NCBI RefSeq assembly: GCF_001577305.1
Contig: NZ_CP014518.1
Span: 4,346,242-4,410,241, forward strand
DNA: 64,000 nt
Direction: 5' to 3'
Source: Sinomonas atrocyanea
GTDB lineage: Bacteria; Actinomycetota; Actinomycetes; Actinomycetales; Micrococcaceae
Both the position numbers and the translations under genes were made by a program. Below the pieces are notes generated by a model. The model was not told the DNA's origin. It worked only from the letters and a program-made list of their open reading frames with translations, and made no database searches. How positions within the stretch are numbered: the first letter of the stretch is position 1; every line of letters starts with the position of its first letter. This document shows, piece by piece, positions 43,736-52,785 of this stretch.

Positions 43736-45192
43736 CGGTCCGCTGTGGCGGGCGCAGGAGCCGCCCGGCGCTCGAGGGAGCGGACCGTGACTGCATCCGG
43801 GGCGTGGTCGAAGTCGCCGCCCTGGGGGTCGTCCTGGCGGCTGCGGCGGACAGGGTCGCCGCCCGGCTCGTAGATGTCCATGACCACCCGCACGCAGAGG
43901 TAGGCGACCGCACCCATGTGCGCGAGGACGGCGCCCACGTAGTAGGGCGAGTCGATGTTGTTGGTGGCCGGGCCCCCGCTCGTGATCGCGCCGAGGTACA
44001 TCCACACCGCCCACCAGTGGAGGGCCTCGACGGCCATCCAGACGAGGAAGTCGCGCCAGCGTGGCCGGGCGAGCGCGAGCAGCGGGATGAGCCACAGGAC
44101 GTACTGCGGGGAGTAGACCTTGTTGGTGAGGATGAACGCGGCCACCAGCAGGAACACGAGCTGGGCGAGGCGGGGACGCCGCGGGGCGTGGAGCGCCACG
44201 AAGGCGATGAGCACGAGGGCGAGGACGAAGGAGACGGCGGCGATAGCGTTGACGGCCGGTGCGTCGAGCGCGGCCCAGCGCAGCCGGCCGGCCACGAGGT
44301 TGTAGGCGTAGTACGCCGAGGAGAAGCCGGGCTGCCGGTCCCGCGTGAAGGTGAAGAAGTACAGCCAGCCGCGCAGGTCGAGGAGCATGAACGGCAGGTT
44401 GGCCAGGAGCCATGTGCCCACGGCTCCCCCGAGGGTGAGCCACAGGGGCCGGTACCTTCCGGTGCGCACGGCCAGGAGCAGGATGGCCCCGAGGGCGAGG
44501 ACGGGGTACAGCTTCGTGGCCGCGCCGAGGCCGATGAACACCCCGGCCCACAGCGGCTGCCGGCGGGCGAACGCGTACATGCCGATCGCCAGCAGCGCGA
44601 GCGGCCACATGTCCCAGTTGATGAACCCGGCGAGGATAGCCCCGGGGGCCACGGCGAGCATGGCGGCGTCCCAGGGGCGCCGTGGGTTTGAGCGGGCGGT
44701 CACGACGACGGCAACGATCCACATCACGGCCACGAGCACCGCGTTCACGTCGAAGTAGCCGGTGGCCCGCGCCTCGGTGTTCCCGGTCCCCGGCACGAGG
44801 AGGGCGGTGAGGCCGGCGATGAGGCTCGTGAGCACCGGGTACTCGAACGGCGCGTTGGCGTTGAGGAAGGGCAGGACCCCGTCGGCGAGGCCGCGCTCCT
44901 TGAACAGGACCGGGAAGTCGGAGTAGCAGGTTGCGTAGAAGTGCTGCGGGGTGGTCCAGCCGTTGACCCTGCAGTAGCCCTTGAGGACCACGCCGAGCAC
45001 CGCCGCGAGCACGGTCAGGACCACGAGCACCCGCTCGGGGGTCCAGAATCCGCTGCGGATGATCCCGGGGGCGGCGTGCTCGCCGAGGGGCCCGCCCACG
45101 GCCTCGGAGAGCGTGTGGAGGAGGGGGTCGTTGCGGGTCGGCGAGATGACCGCCTGCCGTGCTTCGGGCTTCTCGTCGGAGCGCACCACCAT
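43732..45192 (-). CDS. GT87/DUF2029-type polytopic membrane protein
   Basis: 486 residues with about 11-12 hydrophobic segments. NAPFEYPVLTSLIAGLTALL near the second helix, FINWDMWPLALLAIGMYAFA, GLGAATKLYPVLALGAILLL and TNKVYSPQYVLWLIPLLALA are landmarks of the mannosyltransferase-like GT87/DUF2029 family. These use a polyprenyl-phosphate sugar donor outside the membrane to build cell-wall glycolipids. The ATG at 45192 is chosen after CGAGGCC. The stop overlaps hrpB. Confidence 0.85.
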   Translation of the reverse strand: MVVRSDEKPEARQAVISPTRNDPLLHTLSEAVGGPLGEHAAPGIIRSGFWTPERVLVVLTVLAAVLGVVLKGYCRVNGWTTPQHFYATCYSDFPVLFKERGLADGVLPFLNANAPFEYPVLTSLIAGLTALLVPGTGNTEARATGYFDVNAVLVAVMWIVAVVVTARSNPRRPWDAAMLAVAPGAILAGFINWDMWPLALLAIGMYAFARRQPLWAGVFIGLGAATKLYPVLALGAILLLAVRTGRYRPLWLTLGGAVGTWLLANLPFMLLDLRGWLYFFTFTRDRQPGFSSAYYAYNLVAGRLRWAALDAPAVNAIAAVSFVLALVLIAFVALHAPRRPRLAQLVFLLVAAFILTNKVYSPQYVLWLIPLLALARPRWRDFLVWMAVEALHWWAVWMYLGAITSGGPATNNIDSPYYVGAVLAHMGAVAYLCVRVVMDIYEPGGDPVRRSRQDDPQGGDFDHAPDAVTVRSLERRAAPAPATADR

Positions 45193-45248
45193 GGCCTCGA
45201 GCCTACCGGCTGGCTGGGCGGCCCGCCCCAGCACGGGGGCGGGCCGGG

Positions 45249-45500
45249 TCAGAGGACCGGCCGCGAGAGCACGAGTTCGCGCTGGACGGCGTCGCGGTGG
45301 GCGTCGATGCGCTCCGCGTCGATCCGGGCCAGGCCGAGGGCGCGCAGGGCGCTCCGGATGCGATGGGCCACGGGGGTCACCTCCTCGGGGGCGGTCTGGG
45401 GCTGCGGGGGCACGCTGGCGGACGACGGCGGGCGGGCCGCCGTGCGCTCGGCGCGCAGGGATTCGGTGTCGGTCAGGGGCAGCGGGGTGCGCGAGGGCAT
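45249..45500 (-). CDS. Small hypothetical protein
   Basis: 83 residues: a Ser/Pro/Thr-rich N-terminus and a charged helix with VAHRIRSALRALGLARIDAE and RIDAHRDAVQRELVLSRPVL. GGAG lies five bases before the ATG. Short proteins of this make-up are frequent in relatives, but no function can be given. Confidence 0.55.
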   Translation of the reverse strand: MPSRTPLPLTDTESLRAERTAARPPSSASVPPQPQTAPEEVTPVAHRIRSALRALGLARIDAERIDAHRDAVQRELVLSRPVL

Positions 45501-45882
45501 GGGAGCTCCAGGGCAGGGGGCAGCGCGGCAGGGCGCGGCCTGGCGGACCGTCGCCGGCGGGCGACGAAAGGGCAGGGGTTATCGCCGAAAGGGATAACGG
45601 TGAATTCCGCAGCGCAATTCGCCCGCAGAAATGCAGGGGAATTGTCAGGGCGGGAATGACCTGTGGAATATCAGGGGTCCACAGGACGTGCCGCCGTCGC
45701 AAGGCCCACGGAGGGCGCCGGGGACGGCGGGGAAAGGAAGCGCGGCGGCGGCTCCGGACGGCCCGTCAGGCACGCCGGGCGTACTGATCTCCACGAACGG
45801 CCCGCGCCACGGCCCCGGGGGTGCCACCTAGAAGGCGGTACTCACTGAGGAGACGCGGCGTGAGGGCCGGTTGGCCGAGGGA
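45501..45882. other. Intergenic region with two inverted repeats
   Basis: 382 bases without a convincing gene. GTTATC and GATAAC (about 45579-45598) form an inverted repeat about 80 bases before the minus-strand gene at 45500. CCTGTGGA (45660-45667) and TCCACAGG (45678-45685) form another with DnaA-box-like halves. Both could be operators. Short frames on either strand lack good ribosome sites. Confidence 0.35.
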
Positions 45883-45978
45883 TCAGGCGCTGCAGGCGCC
45901 AGAGACCGGCAGGAGGCCGCGATGACCGCCCATCGCAAACGCGGTCCAACCACGGTAGAGAACCTTGGTCATCATCAT
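45883..45978 (-). CDS. Candidate 31-residue peptide
   Basis: MMMTKVLYRGWTAFAMGG continues to HRGLLPVSGACSA. AAGGAGGCTGGACC lies just before three tandem ATG codons, and a promoter (TTGCGG, 18 bases, TATTTT) and a small leader hairpin lie about 90 bases upstream. A leader peptide, a small toxin or a peptide precursor are all possible. There is no known relative. The support is the translation signals, not the sequence. Confidence 0.4.
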   Translation of the reverse strand: MMMTKVLYRGWTAFAMGGHRGLLPVSGACSA

Positions 45979-46029
45979 CGGTCCAGCCTCCTTCTTCGCC
46001 AGTAGGTCTTTGGGGCAACTGCTTCGGGA

Positions 46030-46085
46030 ACGGCTCGAAAAAGCCGTGCACCCATAAAATACCCACTGCCGGCGATAAACCGCAA
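46030..46085 (-). promoter_or_regulatory. Promoter and leader hairpin of the small-peptide gene
   Basis: On the minus strand TTGCGG (46085-46080), an 18-base spacer and TATTTT (46061-46056) form a good SigA-type promoter. It is followed by the hairpin ACGGCT / AGCCGT (46030-46047). The region is clearly A/T-richer than its surroundings. Confidence 0.5.
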
Positions 46086-46139
46086 GCAGAAAAGCAGGAT
46101 TCTTTGAAAGAATTCCGAGCTTCCCGCGCGGGCCGCCGC

Positions 46140-46739
46140 TCAGAGCCCCCAGGCCTCGACGGCCGGCGTCCTCTTGTCCCAGCCCAGGCGGCAGGCCTTC
46201 GCGGTGCCGAGCACAAAGTGGCGCCCGGCGGACGCGGGCAGGCCGAGCCAGCGTGCTGCGAGGATCCGGCAGAAGTGGCCGTGCGCCACCACGAGGGCGT
46301 TGTCGACGCCGGCGGTGCGCACCCGCTCGACGATCCTGTCGGCGCGCTCCCCGACGTGCTCGAGCGCCTCGCCGTTCGGCACGCCGTCCTTCCAGATGAG
46401 GTAGTCCGGGTTCTCGGCGCGGACGTCGGCGGACCGGACGCCCTCGTAGTCGCCGTAGTCCCACTCGACGGCATTGGGCTCCGGCTGCGCCTCGGGGAAG
46501 CCGGCGAGCTCCGCCGTCCGGCGCGCCCGCACCAGGGGTGAGGTGAGCACGAGGCCGAAGTGGACGCCGTCGAGCGCCCGCCGGGCTGCGCGGGCCTGGT
46601 CCTCGCCGACCCGCGTGAGCGGAAGATCGGTCAGCCCGGTGTACTGCCCGCTCCTGGACCATTCGGTCTCGCCGTGGCGCAGGAGCCACAGCCTCGTGAG
46701 ACCGAAGTCCTCCATGCCCGGAAGGCCCATCCCGTCCAC
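46140..46739 (-). CDS. Histidine phosphatase family protein
   Basis: 199 residues. The phospho-His is in LWLLRHGETEWSRSGQYTGL (His about 19) with the second Arg and Glu in LTSPLVRARRTAE and EWDYGDYEG, and the second His in VVAHGHFCRI. These phosphoglycerate-mutase-fold enzymes remove phosphate from small molecules. GTG at 46739 shares bases with the CCA-enzyme stop (TAGTG) and follows AAGGAG at five bases, so the genes are coupled. Confidence 0.9.
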   Translation of the reverse strand: MDGMGLPGMEDFGLTRLWLLRHGETEWSRSGQYTGLTDLPLTRVGEDQARAARRALDGVHFGLVLTSPLVRARRTAELAGFPEAQPEPNAVEWDYGDYEGVRSADVRAENPDYLIWKDGVPNGEALEHVGERADRIVERVRTAGVDNALVVAHGHFCRILAARWLGLPASAGRHFVLGTAKACRLGWDKRTPAVEAWGL

Positions 46740-48208
46740 TAGTGCTCCTTGCTCTCGACGCTCTCTGCTGCTGATGCCGACTCGGGCTGCTGCGCCCACC
46801 ACGCGAGCAGGCGCTCGCGCGCCTCCTCCTCGGAGGCGGGGCCATGCTCCATGCGCTCCTCGAGCAGGAACTTGTACGCGCGGCCCACGAGGGGCCCGGG
46901 GCGCACGCCCAGGATCGCCATGATCTGCTGCCCGTCCAGATCGGGGCGGATCGAGGCGAGCTCCTCCTGCTCTGCCAGCTCCGCGATGCGCCGCTCGAGG
47001 TCGTCGTAGGCGAACGCGAGGCGGTCCGCCTTGCGCTGGTTCCGCGTCGTGACGTCGGAGCGGGTGAGGCGGTGCAGGCGCTCGAGGAGGGGGCCGGCGT
47101 CGGTCACGTAGCGCCGGACGGCCGAGTCGCTCCACCCGGCCTCGCCGTACCCGTAGAAGCGCATGTGCAGCTCGACGAGCCGCGCCACGGCCTTGATCGT
47201 GTCATTGTCGAAGCGCAGGGCCTTCATGCGCTTCTTCACGAGCTTCGACCCCACGACGTCGTGGTGGCGGAAGGTGACCCCGCCGCCCGGTTCGAAGCGG
47301 CGCGTGGCCGGCTTGCCGACGTCGTGCATCAGCGCAGCGAACCGCAGCACGAAGTCCGGGCCGGGCACGGCACCGTCGGGTCCCGTCTCGAGCTCGGCAG
47401 CCTGCTCGAGCACCGTGAGCGAGTGGTGGTACACGTCCTTATGGCGGTGGTGCTCGTCCGCCTCGAGGCGCAGCGCGGGGACCTCGGGAATCACGTGCTC
47501 GGCGAGGCCAGTCTCGACGAGCAGGTCGATGCCGGTGCGCGGCTCGGCGCCGTTGACGAGCTTCACGAGCTCGTCGCGCACGCGTTCGGCCGAGACGATG
47601 GTGATCCGCTCCGCCATGCCGGCCATCGCCGCGCGCACCTCGGGGGCCACCCCCACGCGCAGCTGGGAGGCGAAGCGGGCGGCGCGCATCATGCGCAGGG
47701 GGTCGTCGGAGAAGGACAGCTCGGGGGTGCCCGGCGTCCGCAGGATCCCGGCACGCAGGTCCGCCAGGCCGCCGAACGGGTCGACGAGGGTCAGCGAGGG
47801 CAGGCGGAGGGCCATCGCGTTCATGCTGAAGTCGCGCCGGCCGAGGTCCGCCTCGAGGCTCGTGCCGAAGGCCACCTCGGGCTTGCGCGAGGCGGAGTCG
47901 TAGGCCTCGGCCCGGTAGGTCGTGACCTCGATCTGGTGCCTGCCCTTGCGCAGACCGATCGTGCCGAATTCACGGCCGATGTCCCAGTGGGCGTCCGCCC
48001 ACCCCTTCACCACGGAGAGCGTCTCATCCGGCGTCGCATCGGTCGTGAAGTCCAGGTCCGGGGACGTGCGGCCGAGGAAGAGGTCGCGCACGGGACCGCC
48101 CACGAGCGAGAGCTCGAATCCCGCCTCGGCGAACCTCCGCCCGAGCTCCAGGACCACCGGGTCCACCTCGAACTGGGGCCCGTGCGCTGCCGTGTCATCT
48201 GCTGCCAT
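46739..48208 (-). CDS. CCA tRNA nucleotidyltransferase
   Basis: 489 residues. The nucleotidyltransferase head has SLVGGPVRDLFLGRTSPDLD and TTDATPDET, with the two catalytic Asp residues in DLDF. RRDFSMNAMALRL and DPLRMMRAARFASQL follow as in class II enzymes. An HD domain (AALMHDVGKPATR, about 250) sits in the C-terminal half, as in the actinobacterial form, which trims and rebuilds the tRNA CCA end. It diverges from the NUDIX gene, where both promoters share 89 bases. Confidence 0.95.
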   Translation of the reverse strand: MAADDTAAHGPQFEVDPVVLELGRRFAEAGFELSLVGGPVRDLFLGRTSPDLDFTTDATPDETLSVVKGWADAHWDIGREFGTIGLRKGRHQIEVTTYRAEAYDSASRKPEVAFGTSLEADLGRRDFSMNAMALRLPSLTLVDPFGGLADLRAGILRTPGTPELSFSDDPLRMMRAARFASQLRVGVAPEVRAAMAGMAERITIVSAERVRDELVKLVNGAEPRTGIDLLVETGLAEHVIPEVPALRLEADEHHRHKDVYHHSLTVLEQAAELETGPDGAVPGPDFVLRFAALMHDVGKPATRRFEPGGGVTFRHHDVVGSKLVKKRMKALRFDNDTIKAVARLVELHMRFYGYGEAGWSDSAVRRYVTDAGPLLERLHRLTRSDVTTRNQRKADRLAFAYDDLERRIAELAEQEELASIRPDLDGQQIMAILGVRPGPLVGRAYKFLLEERMEHGPASEEEARERLLAWWAQQPESASAAESVESKEH

Positions 48209-48297
48209 AGTCCTTAAAGCTTGGCAGATCCCGGCGCGTGCGCGCTCCGCGCCCCCGGTGCCGTCCCGGCCGGGGCTCGTTGGTTAGAGTGGACTGC

Positions 48298-48852
48298 ATG
48301 GTCATCCCGTTGCCGAGCGATCCTCAGAAGAGGAGGAGTGCGCCCCTGCCGTCGGCCGTCGGGCCGCACATCGCCCCGGCCGGGCACGCCTATCCCTCGT
48401 CCCTCCCTACCGTTGAAGAGGTCTCGGCGGGCGGGGTCGTCGTGGACACGGCGGACCCCAACCTCCCGGTGGCGATCATCGCCCGGCTCAACCGAGGCGG
48501 CCGCCTCGAGTGGTGCCTGCCCAAGGGCCACCCTGAGGGACGCGAGTCGAACGAGCGCGCGGCGATCCGGGAGATCAGCGAGGAGACGGGCATCTCCGGT
48601 GAGATCCTCGCCCCGCTGGGCAGCATCGACTACTGGTTCACCGTCACGGGCCACCGCGTCCACAAGACCGTGCACCACTACCTCCTGCGGGCGGTGGGCG
48701 GGAACCTGACCATCGAGAACGACCCCGACCACGAGGCGGTCGACGTCGCGTGGATCCCCATCTCGGAGCTCACCCGGCGCCTGTCCTTCCCGAATGAGCG
48801 CCGCATCGCGGACCTGGCGCGCGAGGTGCTGCCCGAGCACCTCCTCTCGTGA
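48298..48852 (+). CDS. NUDIX hydrolase
   Basis: 184 residues. The NUDIX box is complete in GHPEGRESNERAAIREISEE with TGI after it (about 81-103). VSAGGVVVD and VHHYLLRAVGG are the flanking strands. An N-terminal extension of about 40 residues precedes it. Substrates in this group range from nucleoside diphosphate sugars to oxidised nucleotides; none can be chosen. It overlaps murJ by four bases, and this NUDIX-murJ pairing is usual in Micrococcaceae. Confidence 0.93.
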   Translation: MVIPLPSDPQKRRSAPLPSAVGPHIAPAGHAYPSSLPTVEEVSAGGVVVDTADPNLPVAIIARLNRGGRLEWCLPKGHPEGRESNERAAIREISEETGISGEILAPLGSIDYWFTVTGHRVHKTVHHYLLRAVGGNLTIENDPDHEAVDVAWIPISELTRRLSFPNERRIADLAREVLPEHLLS

Positions 48853-50828
48853 GGCAGGCCGTGGCGTCACCCAAGTCCGCACCCGCCTCCGAGGCCCGCT
48901 CGAGCGCGATCATGGCGGCCGGCACCCTGGTCTCGAGGGCGCTCGGCTTCATCCGCTCGTGGATGCTGATCCTCGCCCTCGGTCTCGGCTCGACCGTGGC
49001 GGACACGTTCGTCAACGCGAACAACCTCCCGAACCTCATCTTCCTGCTCGTGGCCGGCGGCGTGTTCAACTCCGTCCTGGTCCCGCAGATCATCAAGGCC
49101 AGCAAGGCCGCAGACGGCGGGGCGGACTACATCAGCCGCCTCCTCACCCTCGGCGTGATCGTCATGCTGGTGCTCACGGCCGCGGTCACGGTGGCCGCGC
49201 CGTGGGTCATGCAGCTGACCACTTCCGGGTACAGCCCCCAGCAGCTGGCCCTCGCGACCGTCTTCGCCTACTGGTGCCTGCCGCAGATCTTCTTCTACGG
49301 GCTCTACGCCCTCCTGACCCAGGTGCTCAACGCGCACGGCGCCTTCGGGCCGGCGATGTGGGCGCCGATCGTGAACAACATCGTCGCGATCAGCGGCCTG
49401 GGCATGTTCGTGTGGATCTTCGGGGCGAACCGGAGCAATCCCCACAGCCTCGACAACTGGACCAGCGCCCACACCTTCTTCATCGCTGCGGTGTCCACCA
49501 TCGGCGTCGCGATCCAGACCGCACTGCTGTTCATCCCGGTCCTGAAGCTCAGGCTCGGCCTGGCTCCGCGCTTCGGCTGGCGGGGCGTGGGCCTCGGTGC
49601 CGCCGCGAAGCTGGGCATCTGGACGCTGGCGACCACCGCGGTGGGCCAGCTGACGTTCCTGTACGTCATGAGGGTCGCGTCCCAGCCGGGCGCCGAGCGC
49701 GAGCGGCTCCAGGAGGCCGGCAATCCCCTGTGGCAGCAGGTCCCCGGCAACACGGTGCTCGAGATCGCGTCGCAGCTGTACCTCCTGCCGCACTCGATCA
49801 TCGCCCTGTCCCTGGCCACGGTGCTGTTCAACAGGATGACCGAGGCGTCCCAGGCGGGGAACCGTGCCGGCGTCCGGGAGGCGCTCTCGCACGGCCTGCG
49901 CACCATGGCCGTCGCAACGGTCTTCGCGGCCCTCGCCCTGTTCGCGCTGGCCGCGCCGCTGGGCATGTTCTTCTCCGGCGGCCGCGCGTCGGACGGCGTC
50001 ATGCTCGCCCAGACCCTGAGCATCCTGGCGCTCAGCACGCCGTTCATGAGCGCGAACTTCATGATGGCCCGCGTCTTCTACGCCAAGGAGGATGCGCGGA
50101 CCCCGTTCAAGATCCAGCTGTGGCTCGCGATGCTCAACGTGATGGGCGCGTTCACGATCCAGTTCCTGCCGCCGCGGTACATCATCTTCTCGATCGCCGG
50201 CCTCTACACAGTCGGGAACATCCTCTCCGTGGTCCTCAGCAGCCACTACCTCCGCCGGCAGCTCGGCCACCTCGACGGGCCCACGGTCGCCCGCTCGTAC
50301 ATCCGGATGGGCTACGCGGCGACGGGCTCCGCCCTGGTGGGGGCCCTTGCCGTCGGGCTGCTCGGCGGTTACAACCCGAGCGGCTTCATCTGGAGCTCCA
50401 ACTGGGCGGCGCTCGCGGCGATTGTGATCATCGCCGTGCCGATGCTCGTGGTCTACTTCGTGCTGCTGCGGCTCTTCCGCGTCAGCGAGGTGCAGGACCT
50501 GCTCGGCCCGATCCTCGGACGCCTTGGCGGCCGGTTCGCGCAAGGCGGCGGCGCCCCGCCGTCGCCCGTCCCGGCGCACGACGGCGCCGCTGCCGCCGGC
50601 TCCCAGCCGGAGCGCACCGAGGCGCCCATCACCGCCGCCCTCACCACGATCTCGGATGACACCGGCATCATCCCGCGCATCTCGGGCCAGTTCGACCCGG
50701 TCATGTACCGGGCCAGGCCGGCCACCGCGCCCGTCGAGAGGATCCCGGGGCGCCACACGTTCCAGGGACCGCCAGGAGAGAATCCGCACTTCCCCGACGA
50801 GTCGGACCACCACCGCCCCGAGGCTTGA
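48849..50828 (+). CDS. murJ: Lipid II flippase MurJ
   Basis: 659 residues, fourteen helices in the first 540. MAAGTLVSRALGFIRSWMLI and NNLPNLIFLLVAGGVFNSVL form the MurJ/MviN start, and NAHGAFGPAMWAPIVNNIVA is the next signature. The last about 120 residues are a Pro/Ala-rich soluble tail without a domain. It turns lipid II outward for peptidoglycan synthesis. In mycobacteria the same polypeptide goes on into a pseudokinase and discoidin domain, whereas here those are on the next gene. Confidence 0.96.
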   Translation: MRQAVASPKSAPASEARSSAIMAAGTLVSRALGFIRSWMLILALGLGSTVADTFVNANNLPNLIFLLVAGGVFNSVLVPQIIKASKAADGGADYISRLLTLGVIVMLVLTAAVTVAAPWVMQLTTSGYSPQQLALATVFAYWCLPQIFFYGLYALLTQVLNAHGAFGPAMWAPIVNNIVAISGLGMFVWIFGANRSNPHSLDNWTSAHTFFIAAVSTIGVAIQTALLFIPVLKLRLGLAPRFGWRGVGLGAAAKLGIWTLATTAVGQLTFLYVMRVASQPGAERERLQEAGNPLWQQVPGNTVLEIASQLYLLPHSIIALSLATVLFNRMTEASQAGNRAGVREALSHGLRTMAVATVFAALALFALAAPLGMFFSGGRASDGVMLAQTLSILALSTPFMSANFMMARVFYAKEDARTPFKIQLWLAMLNVMGAFTIQFLPPRYIIFSIAGLYTVGNILSVVLSSHYLRRQLGHLDGPTVARSYIRMGYAATGSALVGALAVGLLGGYNPSGFIWSSNWAALAAIVIIAVPMLVVYFVLLRLFRVSEVQDLLGPILGRLGGRFAQGGGAPPSPVPAHDGAAAAGSQPERTEAPITAALTTISDDTGIIPRISGQFDPVMYRARPATAPVERIPGRHTFQGPPGENPHFPDESDHHRPEA

Positions 50829-50905
50829 CAGCCCCTTCCGCTAGGATCACTAGCAGCACAAGCGCGGCCACCGGTCGTGCCCGCGCCAGCGACCAGGAGG
50901 TATCC

Positions 50906-52578
50906 GTGGCCCAGTCCATCGACGTCGGCACCGTGCTCGGGGGCGGTACAAAGTCACGTCTTCGATCGTGACGTCCCACGAGAGCGATCTTGTCCTCGGC
51001 GGCGTGGACCAGGTCCTGAACCGGCCCGTGAGCATTCTCGTTGCCGGGCCCTCGAACGCGGACCAGCTGGCCCAGAGCGCCCGCGAGGTGGCCATGGGCG
51101 AGCGGCACGGGGCCGTGCAGGTGCTGGATCTCGGGATCAGCCACGGCTCCACGTACCTCATCACGAACCACACCTCGCCCGCGGACCTGCTCGACCTGAT
51201 CGTCCCGCAGGAGACGCCGTACGTCGAGCCGTTCTTCACCGACACCCTCGGCAGCGAGATCTTCGGCGAGTCGCGGTCCCGCGAGCCCGAGACGTACGAC
51301 GGCATGGTCGACCCTGGCCGTCCCGACCAGTACATCCGCTACGACGACTACGGCGAGCCGGAGCATCCCGAGGACCAGGGTGCCCACGGCGGCGGTGCTC
51401 CTGGCGCGGCGGCCGCTGGGGCCGCGGGCGCGGCTGCTGCGGCAGCTGCGGCAGCTGCGGCCCGGCGGGAACACCAGCAGTACGAGTCGGGCGGGTTCCC
51501 CCCGGTGCAGGACCGGCCCACGCAGCAGCAGCCGCGTACGGCGCAGGGCGCCAGCGCACCCGGGGCGGTCCCGCCGCCTCCGCAGGCACCCCCGCGCTCG
51601 GCCGGCACGCCGTCCTCTTCGGCGGACACGTCCACCCAGGCCTTCGGTGCCGCGGCTGCGGGTGCCGCGGGCGCAGGTGCGGGTGCCGCGGCCGAGCCTG
51701 CCTCGGAGGCCGCATCGCCGAAGGTCACGCCCTGGTCGTCAGCCGGTAACCGGGACGCCTCGGGCGGGGCCCCCACCGCCGCCGCTCCGCAGCAGAGGCC
51801 GGCCGTGCAGCCTCAGCCGCGCCAGCAGCAGCCGTCCGCCGGCGCCGCGCCATTCCTGCCGGCGGCGGTCAGGCCGTCGTCGCCCGCCACCGACGATGGC
51901 GACTACGAGGACGACGAGTCGACGCGCCCACGTTCGATGCCCTGGCTCGTCGGCGGGGTGCTCGCCGTCGTGCTCATCGCCGCGCTCATCTTCGCCTTCA
52001 CCACCCTCGGAGGGCTGTTCCAGCCGCAGCAGGGCGGCACCGCGAGCACCGGCCAGGCCAGCCAGCAGCCGACCGCCAGCCAGGAGCCGAGCGCGTCCGC
52101 CTCGGCCGAGCCGACCGCCCCTGCGGCGCCCCCGGCCATCGACTCGGTCACCCGACTCAACCCGGAGGAGCTCTCCTTCGCGAACGCCTTCGACAGCAGG
52201 CTCCCGCTGACCTTTGACGGGAACACCGCGACCTACTGGTCCGACATGGAGTTCGCGCGGGAGGACTGGGGCGGATTCACCAAGAGCGTCGCCCTCTCGG
52301 TCAAGCTCGCAAACCCCGCCCAGATCAAGCAGGTCACCCTCATCCAGTCCGGAGGATCGGGCGGCAACCTGAGCATCTACACCAACAGCCAGCCGAGCCT
52401 CAGCGGAGCCGCCCTCGCTGGGACCACGTCCTTCACCGGGCCGCAGGTGTCGGTGCCGGTCAGCGGCTCGCCGACCGCACAGTACGTGATCATCCAGATC
52501 AACGCGCTGCCCCGGCTCTCGGCTCCCAAGACGCAGTACCCGTACGGGCTGCGCCTCGCTGAGATCAAGGTCGAGTAG
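50906..52578 (+). CDS. Pseudokinase-linker-discoidin-like membrane protein, frameshifted near the start
   Basis: GTG at 50906 follows CAGGAGGTATCC and reads MAQSIDVGTVLGG. The frame is lost at the G run 50939-50943; adding one G gives GRYKVTSSIVTSHESDLVLG with LNRPVSILVA, the start of a kinase-fold lobe. The downstream frame alone is open from 50968. A kinase-like lobe (about 1-110) without visible catalytic residues, an Ala/Pro/Gln linker (about 150-300), one helix (about 335-355) and an outside discoidin-like domain (about 400-555) follow. It resembles the tail of mycobacterial MviN and so should work with MurJ in cell-wall control. Confidence 0.75.
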
Positions 52579-52601
52579 CGGCCGCTCCGCACGCACGTCG
52601 T

Positions 52602-52632
52602 GGAGGGCCCCGGGTCACACCCGGGGCCCTCC
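52602..52632. terminator. Terminator after the pseudokinase gene
   Basis: GGAGGGCCCCGGGT and ACCCGGGGCCCTCC form a perfect 14-bp stem with the loop CAC, 24 bases past the stop codon. Confidence 0.85.
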
Positions 52633-52710
52633 GCTGTTTCACGGGTGCGTGTGACCCCTGCTTGGGATGTGCCCCGGCCCCATGGGTACCCTTGGACCAG
52701 ACAGCGTCCC

Positions 52711-52736
52711 GGAATATCGATATCCATCGGCGTGTT
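52711..52736 (+). promoter_or_regulatory. SigR/SigH-type promoter of trxBA
   Basis: GGAAT at 52711-52715 and GTT at 52734-52736 with exactly 18 bases between them match the actinobacterial SigR (Streptomyces) / SigH (mycobacteria) consensus GGAAT-N18-GTT. It lies 50 bases before the trxB start. In those organisms trxBA is the classic thiol-stress target. Confidence 0.8.
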
Positions 52737-52785
52737 GTGGATGCTGACGCCAACCGTTGAATGCCAAGGAAGAGGTACGCACTCC

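Noticed and set aside
45645..45827. Short frames on both strands in the 45.6-45.8 kb gap
   Set aside because: No ribosome site, Pro/Gly-rich, and they cover inverted repeats; treated as intergenic.
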